DNA of 64,000 nucleotides, from the NCBI GenBank assembly GCA_028691845.1, contig JAQUYL010000003.1:62001-126000 (forward strand), in the 5' to 3' direction. This DNA is from Opitutaceae bacterium. Its GTDB lineage: Bacteria > Verrucomicrobiota > Verrucomicrobiia > Opitutales > Opitutaceae. The notes below the pieces were generated by a model. That model did no database searches. It had not been told where the DNA came from and saw only the letters and a list, made by a program, of their open reading frames with translations. Positions within the stretch are counted from its first letter, which is position 1, and each line of letters begins with the position of its first letter. A program made the translations under genes and the position numbers. Below, one piece after another: positions 9,058 through 19,659 of this stretch.

Positions 9058-9532
9058 CCGTGCCTGTTATAATCTCTTCGGAGGTATGCCGGTTGACGCG
9101 CATGCACTCCATGGCTGGCTGGTCACAGACCAGACACTGGCGGGGAGGCAGGCCCAGACACCCCCGATCGATTTGTTCCCCCTTGACGTCATAGACATCC
9201 AGATCAACCAGCCGGGCGGACGGTCGCGCCGTCTCAATGCCAATGCAAAGCCGTTTTGCCTCAATCGCATTCCGATCAACGTGCATGACGGCATAAGGGC
9301 CCAGGGCATCCTGCCCAATGCTGAGATTCAGCCGGTCCGGGAAGGTGGTTTCGAGCATGGTCTGCGCCCAGGCGAATAGGCCACCCGTACCGGGGCGATC
9401 CTTCTTCGGTCCGGATATATTAAGCGCAAGGAAAACGGTGGCAGGATATCCCCGACGCAGATACTGCTGAAGGATATCCTGCCGCTCGTCGCGGGCAGCA
9501 ATAATGCTACTTCTTAACCTGGCGAATGGCAT
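9029..9532 (-). CDS. citX: apo-citrate lyase phosphoribosyl-dephospho-CoA transferase
   Basis: This 167-residue enzyme transfers the phosphoribosyl-dephospho-CoA group onto the serine of the acyl carrier subunit CitD. Motifs seen are FLALNISGPKK, the RLVDLDVYD segment, and GLPPRQCLVC close to the C-terminus, all typical of CitX. It overlaps citF upstream by 26 bases and citG downstream by 29 bases, so translation of the three is likely coupled. Confidence 0.92.
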   Translation of the reverse strand: MPFARLRSSIIAARDERQDILQQYLRRGYPATVFLALNISGPKKDRPGTGGLFAWAQTMLETTFPDRLNLSIGQDALGPYAVMHVDRNAIEAKRLCIGIETARPSARLVDLDVYDVKGEQIDRGCLGLPPRQCLVCDQPAMECMRVNRHTSEEIITGTDELLAHIGS

Positions 9533-11045
9533 CGATGATCGAGCCGTCGCGATATTCGACCAGCCCCACCACCTTGTCCTCGAATTCCAGCGGACGTGGA
9601 GCTCCGGTTATGGCGTAGATCTCGTCCCGCAATTGCCGGATGTCCTTCACTGGCGCCCGCCGCTTGATGAGTTCCTCCTTCAATTCGGGGAACTTGTCGT
9701 TAACAGCGATGCCCCGCTCGGTGACAATCACCCCGATGGTCTCGCCCGGGGTGGTGACGGTGGTCACCCGATCCCGGATGATGGGGAGGCGTCCCCGGAT
9801 GGCGGGAGCGACAATGATCGAGAGCTTGGCCCCGGCCGCACAGTCTGAGTGCCCGCCGGTATTGTGGAGGAGGTAGCCGGTTGACTCGGTGTTGACATTG
9901 ACGTTGAAGTCCACGTCGACCTCGGTCGCGCTGAGGATGACGCAATCGAGTCGGTTGACCACGGCCCCGGCGTTAAAGGGGCTGGCATACATGCTCGCGC
10001 TCATCTCCTGATGGTTCTGGTTGCGGCCGATTGATTCGACTGCCTTCAGATCGAAGCACTGGACGTCAAACAAGGCGCGGAACAGCCCTTCCTGCAGCAT
10101 ATCCACAAAATAGCCGGTGATCCCACCGCAGCCGAAACTGCCCTTGATTTTCCCCTTGCGCATCATGTTGCGGACATGGTCAGCCACGGCGAGGGAAATG
10201 CCGCCCGTTCCGGTCTGGAAGGAGAATCCGTCCTTCATCAACCCGGACGCCTCGATGACCATCGCGGCATATTTGGCGGTCTGCAGGCCGATGGGATCGG
10301 TGGTGATGCGTGTGCTGGTGGAAACGATCTTCTTCGGATCGCCGAGAGACTTTACCGTAACCACGAAGTCGACGACCGACTGCGGGATGCCGACCGGCAC
10401 CGCCGGATAGGGCACCAGGTTATCGGTTACCGCCACCACCTTGCGGGCATGGATCGAATCCGGTATGGCATAGCCGAGGCTGCCGCAGGCCGAGGGGCCG
10501 TAGAAGCCGTTGAAGTTGCCATACTCATCGCAGTAGGGAGCGGCTAGAAAAGCCACGTCAACAAGGACTTCGCCAGTGATCAAGGAGCGGGCCCGCCCGC
10601 CGTGTGACCGGACCACCACAGGGCAGTCCAACTCGCCCTTGGAGATGAGTTCGCCAATCATGCCGTTGACTCCGCACTCCAAGCCGGTGATGACCCCCTT
10701 CCGTATATAGGGGATGATTTCGGAGTGGATTGCGTGGACAGAACTGGAGGCGATCTTGATGTCCCGGATGCCGAGAGCGTCGATCTCCTTGACCAATTGG
10801 TTCAGGAGGTGATCGCCATTTCTCAGAGCATGGTGGGTCGAGATGGTCATCCCATCCTTCAGGCCCGAGGCGATGATCCCGTCCCGAAGGTTGCCAACGA
10901 GTTTCTTGGCATTGTGATCAATGCGCTTGATATCTCTGGTGCCGCGTTTGCAATGCGGCTGCAGGGACCAGGGATCCTTATAGGGGGTGTATGTTTTACC
11001 TGCGAAAACCTCGGGGACTAGACGTCCTAGACTATTCTTTACCAT
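9507..11045 (-). CDS. citF: citrate lyase alpha subunit (citrate:acetyl-ACP transferase)
   Basis: This 512-residue protein is full length for CitF. It swaps citrate for the acetyl group on CitD, forming citryl-ACP. The sequence shows HHALRNGDHLLNQ, GGHSDCAAGAKLSIIVAP and KDIRQLRDEIYAITGAP, all family-typical. It starts inside the end of citE (14-base overlap) and overlaps citX at its end. The enzyme acts in the cytoplasm in fermentative citrate use. Confidence 0.95.
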   Translation of the reverse strand: MVKNSLGRLVPEVFAGKTYTPYKDPWSLQPHCKRGTRDIKRIDHNAKKLVGNLRDGIIASGLKDGMTISTHHALRNGDHLLNQLVKEIDALGIRDIKIASSSVHAIHSEIIPYIRKGVITGLECGVNGMIGELISKGELDCPVVVRSHGGRARSLITGEVLVDVAFLAAPYCDEYGNFNGFYGPSACGSLGYAIPDSIHARKVVAVTDNLVPYPAVPVGIPQSVVDFVVTVKSLGDPKKIVSTSTRITTDPIGLQTAKYAAMVIEASGLMKDGFSFQTGTGGISLAVADHVRNMMRKGKIKGSFGCGGITGYFVDMLQEGLFRALFDVQCFDLKAVESIGRNQNHQEMSASMYASPFNAGAVVNRLDCVILSATEVDVDFNVNVNTESTGYLLHNTGGHSDCAAGAKLSIIVAPAIRGRLPIIRDRVTTVTTPGETIGVIVTERGIAVNDKFPELKEELIKRRAPVKDIRQLRDEIYAITGAPRPLEFEDKVVGLVEYRDGSIIDAIRQVKK

Positions 11046-11952
11046 AAATAACCTCTTCGTTGATTTGTTCGTTGATTAAACCTTGTGCATAGGCGATTTG
11101 CAGGGTGGTCACCGCGCGTTTGACCACAGGAGCATCGACCATTTTCCCACCAAGCGAAATTACGCCGGTGCCCATCAGCCGTGCCTGTTTGATGGCCTCC
11201 ACGACTTTCAGGGCATGGTCGATTTCCTCCTGCTTGGGAGCAAAGGCCTGGTGAATAACATCAATCTGCCGCGGATTGACCATGCTCTTGCCGGTATAGC
11301 CAAGTTTCCTGGCCATCTCGGTTTCATGGAGCAGTGCCTCCATGTCGTTGGCATCAGAGAAGACCGTGTCGATGGCCTGGATGCCGGCCGCCTTGGCCGC
11401 CCAGACGACAACCATGCGGGCATGGAAAAGCTCCTCTCCGGTCCTCGTTCGCTGAATCCCCATGCTGGCGGTGAAATCCTCCGCACCAAACGCCAGTCCG
11501 GTGAGCCGCTTCGAGGACTTCGCAATCTCGTAGGCATTGAGCACGCTCTTGATCGTCTCGATGGAGGGAAGAATGCTGAAATGGCCGACTTCCAGCCCGG
11601 CCTGCTTTTCATATTTGGTGAGGGCTTCATCAAGCTCCCGCACGAGTTCCGGGGTTTCCGCCATCGGGAAGCGGATTCCATCGGGCCCTGCGGGCAGAAT
11701 CATCTTCAGATCGTCGTACCCCCATTTTGTATAAAGGGGATTAATGCGCACCAGCACCTCCTGGCTGCGCTTCCGGTAATTCTGTAGAAAGTTCGTAACT
11801 AGGATGCGGGCGGCATCCTTCTCCGCATAGTTAACGCCATCCTCCAAATCGATGATAATCGAATCGCATTTGAAGAGCGGTATGTTTTGCAGCATGGACG
11901 GCATATTGCCAGGCACATACAGCATCGATCGCCGCAGTTTGAAGTCTGTCAT
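11032..11952 (-). CDS. citE: citrate lyase beta subunit (citryl-ACP lyase)
   Basis: This 306-residue HpcH/HpaI-type TIM-barrel enzyme cleaves citryl-ACP to oxaloacetate and acetyl-ACP. Motifs seen are RRSMLYVPGNMPSM at the start, IIIDLEDGVNYAEKDAAR (metal-site aspartate/glutamate) and FGAEDFTASMG. The ATG at 11952 is chosen because MTDFKLRRSMLYVPG aligns with family starts; an in-frame extension to 12123 is Arg-rich and overlaps citD. About 100 bases separate it from citD, the only sizeable gap in the operon. Confidence 0.95.
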   Translation of the reverse strand: MTDFKLRRSMLYVPGNMPSMLQNIPLFKCDSIIIDLEDGVNYAEKDAARILVTNFLQNYRKRSQEVLVRINPLYTKWGYDDLKMILPAGPDGIRFPMAETPELVRELDEALTKYEKQAGLEVGHFSILPSIETIKSVLNAYEIAKSSKRLTGLAFGAEDFTASMGIQRTRTGEELFHARMVVVWAAKAAGIQAIDTVFSDANDMEALLHETEMARKLGYTGKSMVNPRQIDVIHQAFAPKQEEIDHALKVVEAIKQARLMGTGVISLGGKMVDAPVVKRAVTTLQIAYAQGLINEQINEEVIYGKE

Positions 11953-12055
11953 GATATTGTTTTTTGTCGAAATTAAGAAGTTGGATCTCGCTGGTGTTCG
12001 GAGATGGCGTCTCGGCGCCCTTTCCCGCGGCCAGCTTGATGGTGAGTTTTTCCTC

Positions 12056-12313
12056 CTACTGCGCCCGTTGCAGCGCGGTTTCCACCCGCGCCTTGATGGC
12101 ATAGTCGAGGGCCCCGCGATCATTGACGCGGATGATTCCGGCCGTCACGCCGCTGTCCGCCAGGGTCTTTTCAACCACGGCCTTAATCAGGTGCCCATAT
12201 TGCCTTTTGACCGTGGATTCAACCTCCACGCGCAGTTCATTCGCCGGCTCCACCACCACCATCAAGTCGCTGGACTGTGAGGTGCCGGCTTGGCTTTTTT
12301 TCATTATTTTCAT
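12056..12313 (-). CDS. citD: citrate lyase acyl carrier protein (gamma subunit)
   Basis: This 85-residue carrier protein holds the 2'-(5''-phosphoribosyl)-3'-dephospho-CoA group. The attachment region AGTSQSSDLMV matches the conserved AGT-ESSD segment of CitD, including the modified serine near residue 14. Its ATG directly follows the TAA of citC with no spacer. A second in-frame ATG three codons on could also serve as start. Confidence 0.93.
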   Translation of the reverse strand: MKIMKKSQAGTSQSSDLMVVVEPANELRVEVESTVKRQYGHLIKAVVEKTLADSGVTAGIIRVNDRGALDYAIKARVETALQRAQ

Positions 12314-13345
12314 TTAATTCCTCTCTGTCGAGTGTTTCAGTTTATCAAAAATGCTCCCGGCGGAGCCGGTGCGTAAAAAGGACAGGGTGGCAGGTGGAAC
12401 AAGCTTCCCCAGTGTCGCAAAATCATCATCCGCCAGCAGTTTTCTCACACGGGAGGCGCTGATGGCGGAACCGTCGACTTGTTTCCTCTCAATTTCGATC
12501 AGGTCGATGCCGTAGACCGGCAGAATGCGCTTCATGGCGTCGTTATAGCTGCCGGTCATTGCGCAATAGGGTTCCGTCCCGACAAAACGCGCCGTGATGC
12601 CGAAATAGGGAGCCAGCTTGGCGGCGAAAAGTGTCACGTCCAACTCCATCTGGATTTGCGCCGCCGGATCATTCTTCTTCAGAAAGTAGGTTGGGAATGT
12701 GGCGCTGCTCACGGCATAGCTTCCCGTATCAAGCAGAATGACGTTCGCCAGGTCGCTCACGCCCTCGCGGACAAGCTGATAACGTATATCAAACGGAAAG
12801 ATGGAGCGATCTTCGCGGACGACAAAAACATATAAATTGTCCACCTGCCGGGCGGCGGCCTCAATCAAATAGCGGTGCCCCCAGGTGAACGGGTTGCAGT
12901 TGACGACAATACCGCCGTTCTTCCCGGGTTTGCGCAGGGAGCGCTTGGAGGAGAACCAGCGTTCCAGCCCCTTCCCATATTCCAGCAGCGCCACTCGCTC
13001 CTGGCTGGCCAGGAGGGAGAAGTTCAGGGCCTCAAAACTCGTGGAATATTCGGGCTTCGTATAGACAAACAGGGAGTCGAAGCCCGCGACAGATCCGCGC
13101 TCAATCAATGCCGAGACGATGTCGCCCAGCAGCGCCCCCCCCTGATAGGACGGCTCCACCGCAATCATTTTCAGGACATTGCCGGCGCGGGCCCCCACCG
13201 CGACAAGCTTACCATTATCGTACGCTCCCACGAGGTCATCGAACCCCTCTTCAAAGTCCAACCCGCTCTTCCGTACGAATTCCCGCGCCTCTTGTATGTC
13301 AGAAGCGCAGTTTAGCGAGGTAATTGTGCCGTAATGAAGTCCCAC
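12314..13345 (-). CDS. citC: [citrate (pro-3S)-lyase] ligase
   Basis: This 343-residue protein acetylates, and so activates, the thiol of the CitD prosthetic group using acetate and ATP. It has an N-terminal GNAT-like half and a C-terminal nucleotidyltransferase half beginning GGIVVNCNPFTWGHRYLI, which holds the HxGH-like motif (here TWGH). It is the first gene of the cit operon. The start is GTG at 13345 with no clear Shine-Dalgarno; the sequence before it is AT-rich. Confidence 0.94.
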   Translation of the reverse strand: MGLHYGTITSLNCASDIQEAREFVRKSGLDFEEGFDDLVGAYDNGKLVAVGARAGNVLKMIAVEPSYQGGALLGDIVSALIERGSVAGFDSLFVYTKPEYSTSFEALNFSLLASQERVALLEYGKGLERWFSSKRSLRKPGKNGGIVVNCNPFTWGHRYLIEAAARQVDNLYVFVVREDRSIFPFDIRYQLVREGVSDLANVILLDTGSYAVSSATFPTYFLKKNDPAAQIQMELDVTLFAAKLAPYFGITARFVGTEPYCAMTGSYNDAMKRILPVYGIDLIEIERKQVDGSAISASRVRKLLADDDFATLGKLVPPATLSFLRTGSAGSIFDKLKHSTERN

Positions 13346-14067
13346 AAAGAATAAAAAAATTAGTTATTCCGTATTTGATGTGAATCGAAAAATCATCCGT
13401 TGATCGCGGTCGTGCACAGTCGTTTTTGAAAAAGAGACCGGGGCAATTTTCGCGATCCGAGGCCTGTCCACTGGCGTCGTTCCCTAGGTTTTACCCTGTC
13501 AACATCTTGCCCACTCGAGGCCGACCAAGCTGCCGCGCGTAAGCCGAAACCTGGACAAAAACAAACAGCAAGGGACTTAATGCGCCTGTGCAGAATAGCG
13601 CATACCTTCAAGCCCAGGGTGCAATATCCCGGTCCCGCGGCCAACAAGCCCCCCTGCTCGATCGGGGCAGCAGGCCGGCACGAAGCAATCTGTTCCGGGG
13701 GAAGGGTGTTTGTGTTCATGGCTACAACAATGCTGAAGGGGCAATTTACTAATATAGCATCTATAATTAAACTTTGTCTTAAACTTAACTGAATTTATGT
13801 TCAGGGTGTTGTAGTTGTGTTCACTGAATCCGTCTTTATAGACAGGCGGCTGGACCGATGCTCCCAACCGAAGGAACCCGGTGGCGCATGTCTGGGAATC
13901 AGAGGGAGGGCCCCAAGCGGAACAGTCAGCGGCAAGGCCGGGCCTGGGTGCTGCCGTGGGCTGGCGGCTGATCCAGCCACGCGTGGATTCCCGGCTCTGT
14001 CATTGCCGCCCCCGCTCCGCCGACGCAGCCCCCGATCTATGGCAAACTCCTCCAGTCAGAAGGCCTG
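13346..14067. other. gene-free stretch upstream of the citrate lyase operon
   Basis: No reading frame in these 722 bases has recognisable protein features. The part next to citC (13346-13410) and the part at 13735-13830 are markedly AT-rich compared with the rest of the window and probably hold the cit promoter and regulatory sites. I could not fix a promoter with confidence. A short inverted repeat (CCTGCT...AGCAGG) lies near 13656-13677. No tRNA or terminator is evident. Confidence 0.5.
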
Positions 14068-15177
14068 CTAGGGTGCGGGCGGCAGCGAAGCACCGAAGCG
14101 GACCCACCGCACTTCCTCCGCGTTTTTGCTCCCGACTCCAAGCTGCTGGGCGAAATCCAGCAGGCGGGCGTCGTCCTCCGAGATCGGTTCGAAGCCGTTC
14201 AACTTCCGCCATCGGTTGAGGCGTTCGAACATGAGTTGATCAAGTGCCACGGGATCGGCGCTCATCCACACGCGCGGCTCGGAAACGGTGTAGAGCGAAT
14301 TGAAGTAGGGGCCCCCGATGTACTGATAGCTTTCCAGACTCGCGATGGTAAGCACCCAGCCCTCTCGCAGCTCAGGGATGGCGGCCATCTCGGCCACGGC
14401 CGCAGGCGCGGTCGCGGGACTGCGCAGAAACCGCAGCGTATTGCTGGCGTTCCAGAGCGTAGCGCTGACGAGCGCCCCGTTCACCCCCAATACGGGATGG
14501 TCCGTGTAAACGGGCAGATTGATCCAGAAGTCCGCGTCGATGAAGAGCGGGGTGGCCAGGAAGCTCTTGCGGTCCTCCTCTAGGGTCGTGTTGGACTTGC
14601 CGCCAGCGGCAACCTCGGCGACGTGTTCGTTGGTCACCGGATCGAAACGCGACGGCAGCGGGCTGTCGTAGAACCATTGCGGATCATAATAGCGCCCGGA
14701 CTCCAGAACGTAGACGGGGTGCCCCGGGAAGCGCGAAATGCCTGTGGCCAGGGATGGCAGATAACCCGTAAGACGCATGCGCAGCTGGTTCAGTCCCACC
14801 AGAAAGATGTTCTCGGTCTTGAAGCCGCGCCGTTCCAGTGCGGCGATCACCCCGCGCACCAGCCCGAACGGCGTGGCCAGCCCCGGCCCCGAGTCGGAAT
14901 AGATCTTCAGCCCGACCTTTTTCCGCAAGCCCGGCCCTAAATGCCGGCCGGTTTTCTGCTCAAAATCCTGCAACAGATCCTCCACCGCCCTGGCATAATC
15001 CGCGTCGGAGAAATTCTTCATGGAATGCTCCCACACCGGCAGCAAGGCCGGCGGAACCTCCAGCCGGGGAGGCGAATCAGATGTCGGTTCAGTCGCCTCA
15101 GCGCCCCGCCCCGGGGAGATCAGCGCGAGGAGCAGTGCGAGCAGGCAGAGGGTCCGAACGGGAATTGTCGTTGTCAT
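14068..15177 (-). CDS. exported DUF362-like protein
   Basis: This 369-residue protein has a signal peptide (MTTTIPVRTLCLLALLLAL, cleavage near GRGAEA). The body carries the DUF362 pattern: a conserved DHPVLGVNGALVSATLWN segment with NASNT, an aspartate-rich metal-like site (FIDADFWINLPVY) and ADPVALDQLMFERLN near the end. DUF362 proteins are of uncertain function and are often predicted metal- or cofactor-binding. The start at 15177 is preferred over an in-frame start at 15240 because it begins the signal peptide. It is divergent from dnaG. Confidence 0.75.
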   Translation of the reverse strand: MTTTIPVRTLCLLALLLALISPGRGAEATEPTSDSPPRLEVPPALLPVWEHSMKNFSDADYARAVEDLLQDFEQKTGRHLGPGLRKKVGLKIYSDSGPGLATPFGLVRGVIAALERRGFKTENIFLVGLNQLRMRLTGYLPSLATGISRFPGHPVYVLESGRYYDPQWFYDSPLPSRFDPVTNEHVAEVAAGGKSNTTLEEDRKSFLATPLFIDADFWINLPVYTDHPVLGVNGALVSATLWNASNTLRFLRSPATAPAAVAEMAAIPELREGWVLTIASLESYQYIGGPYFNSLYTVSEPRVWMSADPVALDQLMFERLNRWRKLNGFEPISEDDARLLDFAQQLGVGSKNAEEVRWVRFGASLPPAP

Positions 15178-15313
15178 TGATCGAAGAAAGACGAGTGAAA
15201 TCCAGGACCCGTTTTTCGGGGCGGGCAAGTTGACAGACACCCTACCGGCTTAAAAGTTTAATCTTCCCGCAGGCCCATCGCCGGGGCAAAGTGCGCCGGA
15301 TTTCCACTCATCG

Positions 15314-17176
15314 ATGCCCATCATCAAGGAACGCAGCATCCAGGACCTGAAACAGCGCGTGAACATACACGACGTTGTGGCGCGCGTGGTATCGCTGAAA
15401 AAGGCCGGGGCGCGGTTCAAGGGCTTGTGTCCGTTCCACCAGGAGAAGACGCCGTCGTTCCATGTCTCACCCGAAAAGGGTTTCTACAAATGCTTCGGCT
15501 GCGGGAAGGCGGGCGACATTTTCACGTTCGTTATGGAAACGGAGGGCCTCCCGTTCACGGAGGCGGCCGAGGCGCTGGCGCAGCGTTTCGCCGTGCCTAT
15601 CGAATATGATGAGGGAGCGGGCCCCAGCCTTGCGGAACGTTCGCTTCGCCAGGAACTCTTCGACCTCCACGAACTGGCGGCTGATTTTTACCGGCAGGCC
15701 TTTCTTGCCCCGACCCCGAACGGCGAGCGCATCCGCCAGTACTGGACGCAACAACGTCGCTTTGGCCTCGATCTGGCCGACGAATTCAGGATAGGCCTTG
15801 CCCCGGCGGACGACTCCTCGCTGGCCGCGCTGTTCCTGAAACGGCGCTTTTCCGATGAGGCCCTGCGGCAATGTGGCCTGTTTTTCGTACGCGAAGGGGC
15901 CGTGCTCACCCTCGGCTCGCTCCGGCCTCGTTTTCGGGGAAGGCTGATGATTCCGATTCGCGATCACCAGGGCCGCGTGGTGGCGTTCACGGCGCGCCAG
16001 CTCGAATTTACGCCGGCCGACGATCCGGCGCGCGAAGCCAAATACGTCAACTCGCCCGAAACCCCTATCTTCACCAAGGGCCATCTGCTGTTCAATCTCG
16101 ACCGGGCGCGGTCGCACGTCGGCGAAGGCCGGCCGTTCGTTCTGGTCGAGGGCCAGATCGATGCGATGCGATGCTGGAGCGTAGGGCTCAAGACCGCAAT
16201 CGCGCCCCAAGGCACGTCCATCACCGACGGCCAGCTTGTCCTGTTGCGCCGCTACCATCCTCAGGTCGAGTGCTTCTTCGACAGCGACAGCGCGGGGCAG
16301 AATGCCGCGCTGCGCTTCCTGCCGATGGCGCTGAGGGCGGGCCTCGAAGTGCGCTTCCTCAAACTGGCTGGAGCGGAGAAGCTTGATCCCGACCTGCTTT
16401 TTCTTGAACGCGGTCTCGCCGCCTATGAGGAACTCCGACGGATTGCCCTCAGCGCCATGGATTTTGCGTGCCGGACCTTGCTGCCGGCGCCTGAAACCGC
16501 ATCAGCCGAGGCCAAGAGTCGCGCGGCCCAGACGGTTTTTGAAATTATCCGGGCAGCCGAAAGCGAAGTGACACGCTCAGAATTCATTGCTGAAGCAGCC
16601 CGGCATCTCCGCCTGCCGGTCGCAGCGTTGCAGCGGGATTTTCAAACTGCCAGCGCTGCTATTGCCCGCGGACAGCGTTTCCCGGACAGGCCGAATTCCC
16701 CTTCCCCTCCACCGTCCCCGGTTGAAGCACCGGGCAAGCCAACGGAAGAGCACCTGCTTTTCCTTTGCCTGCACCATGAGGAGTTGCTGGCCGGAATCGC
16801 CACCCGGATTCCGGCCAATTGGATCGACTCCACTACCCTCTCCGGCCGTCTGCTGAGACGCTTCCTCGCCGAATTTCGCGAGCACAACTGGCCGGGCCGG
16901 GAACACATCGACCAACTACTTGAGAATCAAGAGGAAAAGACGTTGGTTGCCTCGCTGCTTTTTGACCCGCCCAACCTCGACGATCCACTGAAGGCTGCCA
17001 ACGAGGGACTTAGGGCGCTGCAACGCCGCAATATCGAACCGCTGCTGCGTCAGTTAGAACTTGAAATAGCCCATAAAGGAACAAACAGTGACGCTGATAT
17101 ACTTTTACTCTTGAAACAGCGTACCGAACTCAAGCAGCAGCTCCTCCATCCGCCCCGGCTTTCCCAGGCCGTTTAG
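15314..17176 (+). CDS. dnaG: DNA primase
   Basis: This 620-residue primase makes RNA primers at the replication fork. The N-terminal CHC2 zinc finger has ligands Cys39, His42, Cys60 and Cys63 (CPFH...KCFGC). The core and Toprim domains follow, with [12 protein letters not shown] and the acidic [12 protein letters not shown]. The C-terminal helicase-binding part is less conserved. It lies 62 bases before rpoD in the usual dnaG-rpoD macromolecular synthesis arrangement, but rpsU is not present. Confidence 0.96.
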   Translation: MPIIKERSIQDLKQRVNIHDVVARVVSLKKAGARFKGLCPFHQEKTPSFHVSPEKGFYKCFGCGKAGDIFTFVMETEGLPFTEAAEALAQRFAVPIEYDEGAGPSLAERSLRQELFDLHELAADFYRQAFLAPTPNGERIRQYWTQQRRFGLDLADEFRIGLAPADDSSLAALFLKRRFSDEALRQCGLFFVREGAVLTLGSLRPRFRGRLMIPIRDHQGRVVAFTARQLEFTPADDPAREAKYVNSPETPIFTKGHLLFNLDRARSHVGEGRPFVLVEGQIDAMRCWSVGLKTAIAPQGTSITDGQLVLLRRYHPQVECFFDSDSAGQNAALRFLPMALRAGLEVRFLKLAGAEKLDPDLLFLERGLAAYEELRRIALSAMDFACRTLLPAPETASAEAKSRAAQTVFEIIRAAESEVTRSEFIAEAARHLRLPVAALQRDFQTASAAIARGQRFPDRPNSPSPPPSPVEAPGKPTEEHLLFLCLHHEELLAGIATRIPANWIDSTTLSGRLLRRFLAEFREHNWPGREHIDQLLENQEEKTLVASLLFDPPNLDDPLKAANEGLRALQRRNIEPLLRQLELEIAHKGTNSDADILLLLKQRTELKQQLLHPPRLSQAV

Positions 17177-17238
17177 TCAGCTGCGCTCCCACCGCCGTTT
17201 CGGGACCGATTGATCTGATCCGGAAGAACTTATTGCCC

Positions 17239-19230
17239 ATGCCGCGCAAATCTCAACACGCCGAACCTTCATCGAAAAATTCCGAGCCTGCCGCTCCCGC
17301 GAAAAAACACGCGGCCCGCAAGGCCGAGCCTGCCGCCGCGGCGAACAATTTAGCGTACCGGCTCAAACACTCCGAGCCCAAACACGCGGCGGTCACAGCC
17401 GCCCTGGAAAAACATGCCGCGGCCAAGGCGGCCAAGGCCAAAACCCAGGACCCCGCCCAGGTGGCAGCGAAGGACGCGGCCCGTGAAAAGGCCCTCGAAA
17501 ACCTTTCGGGTGACCTCAACGAGAAGATTCGTTACCTTATCCGGCTGTCCAAGGAACAGGGGTACCTTACCTACGGCGACATCAACGAGGCGCTGCCTGA
17601 ATCCGTCGACAATCCCGAGGACCTCGATAACGTTATATCAATTCTCCAAAACCTTGAGATCGACATCCTCGATCCGGACGAGGTCGATAATTACAAGCAA
17701 CGCCAGGAGGAACTTGAGGAGGTGGAGTCGCGCTCTTCGCAACACGACATCCTCGACGACCCCGTCCGCATGTATCTCAAGCAGATGGGCCAGGTCCCGC
17801 TGCTGACCCGCGAACAGGAAGTTGAAATCTCGAAACGCATCGAGACGGCCGAGATGAATGCCCAGGAGGCGCTCTACGGTCTCGGGCCCGTCGGCCGATA
17901 TCTTTGCGACCTCGGCGAAAAACTGGTCAGCCGCCAAGAACGCTTCGACCGACTCGTTATCGACAAGAAAATCGAGAGCCGGGAGACCTACTTCCGAACC
18001 CTCCCGAAGCTCATTGAGACCACCCGCCACCATGACGAAGCGGCCGTTCATGCCTGGCAGGACTGCATGCACGCGCGCGACGAAACCACACGGAAGCGTG
18101 CCCACACCCGTTTCCGCAAACGCGAACGGGAACTCCGCAACTGCTACCTCAAGTTTTTCTTCAAGCTGAAGGTCTATGAGGACTTTATGGAAAGCATCGC
18201 GCCAATGCTCAATGAGACCAGCAAGCTTTCCAATGATCTGCAGCGAGCCAAGCACCCCAAGACCAAGCGCGACGCCGGGATCGACACGCGGACGGTCAAC
18301 CAGCGCCTCAAGCAAATCGAATCCGAACAGCGCCTCCCCTGTGCCGCCCTGCTCGAAACCATCGGCACGGCGCGGCAGCATATCCGCGCGGCACACCAGG
18401 CCAAGACCGAGATGGTTGAAGCCAACCTGCGCCTCGTGATCTCCATCGCGAAAAAATACACCAATCGCGGCCTTTCCTTCCTCGACCTCATCCAGGAGGG
18501 CAACATGGGCCTGATGAAGGCCGTCGAGAAATTCGAATACCGCCGCGGCTACAAATTCTCCACTTACGCCACCTGGTGGATCCGCCAGGCCATCACCCGC
18601 TCGATCGCCGACCAGGCCCGCACTATTCGCATTCCAGTGCACATGATCGAAACGCTCAACAAGGTCATGCAGGTCCAGAAGCAGCTCCTGCAGGAATACG
18701 GGCACGAGCCGACTCCGGAAGAAGTCGCCGACGAGATGCAGATGCCCGTCGAGCGCGTGCAGCAGATCATGAAAATGGCGCAGCAGCCCATCTCGCTGCA
18801 GTCCCCCGTTGGCGACGGTGACGACACGAGTTTCGGCGACTTCATCGAGGACAAATCAGCCGAGAATCCTTATGATATGACCGCATTCTCGCTGCTCCGC
18901 GAGAAGATCATGGATGTGCTCGACTCGCTCACCGAGCGAGAGCGTAGGGTGCTGTCCCTGCGGTTCGGCCTCGTCGACGGCTATAGCCGCACGTTGGAGG
19001 AGGTCGGCAAGCAATTCAAGGTCACCCGCGAGCGCATCCGCCAGATCGAAGCCAAGGCCCTCCGGAAAATGCGCCACCCGACGCGTATCCGGCAGCTTCA
19101 CGGTTTCTTCGACGCGGAGCAGATCGACAATCCGCAAAATCTTCTCAACAAGCCGCCGGCAATTCCAGCCGACTTCATCAAGCAGATCGTGCCCGGCCTG
19201 GCCACGCCCGAGCCCGACGGCGCTTCTTGA
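17239..19230 (+). CDS. rpoD: RNA polymerase primary sigma factor (sigma-70)
   Basis: This 663-residue protein has an unusual Ala/Lys/His-rich N-terminal extension (about 1-90) before region 1.1. Regions 1.2 ([18 protein letters not shown]), 2 ([31 protein letters not shown]), 3 and 4 ([34 protein letters not shown]) are all intact. A non-conserved helical insertion lies between 1.2 and 2. It is the housekeeping sigma factor. ATG at 17239 is chosen; a TTG two codons upstream is also possible. It follows dnaG closely and is probably co-transcribed with it. Confidence 0.96.
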   Translation: MPRKSQHAEPSSKNSEPAAPAKKHAARKAEPAAAANNLAYRLKHSEPKHAAVTAALEKHAAAKAAKAKTQDPAQVAAKDAAREKALENLSGDLNEKIRYLIRLSKEQGYLTYGDINEALPESVDNPEDLDNVISILQNLEIDILDPDEVDNYKQRQEELEEVESRSSQHDILDDPVRMYLKQMGQVPLLTREQEVEISKRIETAEMNAQEALYGLGPVGRYLCDLGEKLVSRQERFDRLVIDKKIESRETYFRTLPKLIETTRHHDEAAVHAWQDCMHARDETTRKRAHTRFRKRERELRNCYLKFFFKLKVYEDFMESIAPMLNETSKLSNDLQRAKHPKTKRDAGIDTRTVNQRLKQIESEQRLPCAALLETIGTARQHIRAAHQAKTEMVEANLRLVISIAKKYTNRGLSFLDLIQEGNMGLMKAVEKFEYRRGYKFSTYATWWIRQAITRSIADQARTIRIPVHMIETLNKVMQVQKQLLQEYGHEPTPEEVADEMQMPVERVQQIMKMAQQPISLQSPVGDGDDTSFGDFIEDKSAENPYDMTAFSLLREKIMDVLDSLTERERRVLSLRFGLVDGYSRTLEEVGKQFKVTRERIRQIEAKALRKMRHPTRIRQLHGFFDAEQIDNPQNLLNKPPAIPADFIKQIVPGLATPEPDGAS

Positions 19231-19391
19231 TTCTCCCCCGGTCCCCGCGGTACTGCAGCCCCATCTGGTTGGGCCGGGCGTGGCGCTTGCCTCCCAGCCT
19301 GCTGGAGGATGCTGTCCTCCCCAGGCAACGGAGGCTGTCCATCGTCGGCTTTCGCCCTTTACTTAACCCCTTATCAGGGTAGATTTCTTCT

Positions 19392-19634
19392 ATGTTTTTC
19401 CTCCCGCCGCAACTTGCAGGCATCTTCGGTCTCGGGGGCCCGGAGCTGGTGCTCATCCTTGTCATTTTGCTGCTGTTGTTTGGGGCCGCCAAGCTGCCTG
19501 CGCTGGCCAAAGGACTCGGCCAGTCGATCCGCGAGTTCAAGAAAGCGGCTGGAGAAGGCCAGGATGCCGACACCAAGTCCTCCGAGCCCAAGAAGCCCGA
19601 ACAGACCAACGGCAAACCGCCCGGCCCAAACTGA
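19392..19634 (+). CDS. tatA: twin-arginine translocase subunit TatA/E
   Basis: This 80-residue protein has one N-terminal membrane helix (GPELVLILVILLLLFGAAKL) followed by the amphipathic helix ALAKGLGQSIREFKKA. The Pro/Lys/Glu-rich tail is disordered. The FGAAKLP hinge and FKKA end are the TatA signature. It forms the pore of the Tat pathway for folded proteins. It stands alone, with tatBC not adjacent. Confidence 0.93.
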   Translation: MFFLPPQLAGIFGLGGPELVLILVILLLLFGAAKLPALAKGLGQSIREFKKAAGEGQDADTKSSEPKKPEQTNGKPPGPN

Positions 19635-19659
19635 CTGGCCAGGCTCGTGACGGATCCAG

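Noticed and set aside
13393..13719. A 108-codon minus-strand frame upstream of the cit operon
   Set aside because: It has no recognisable motif, mixed composition and no ribosome site; similar chance frames occur on both strands here.
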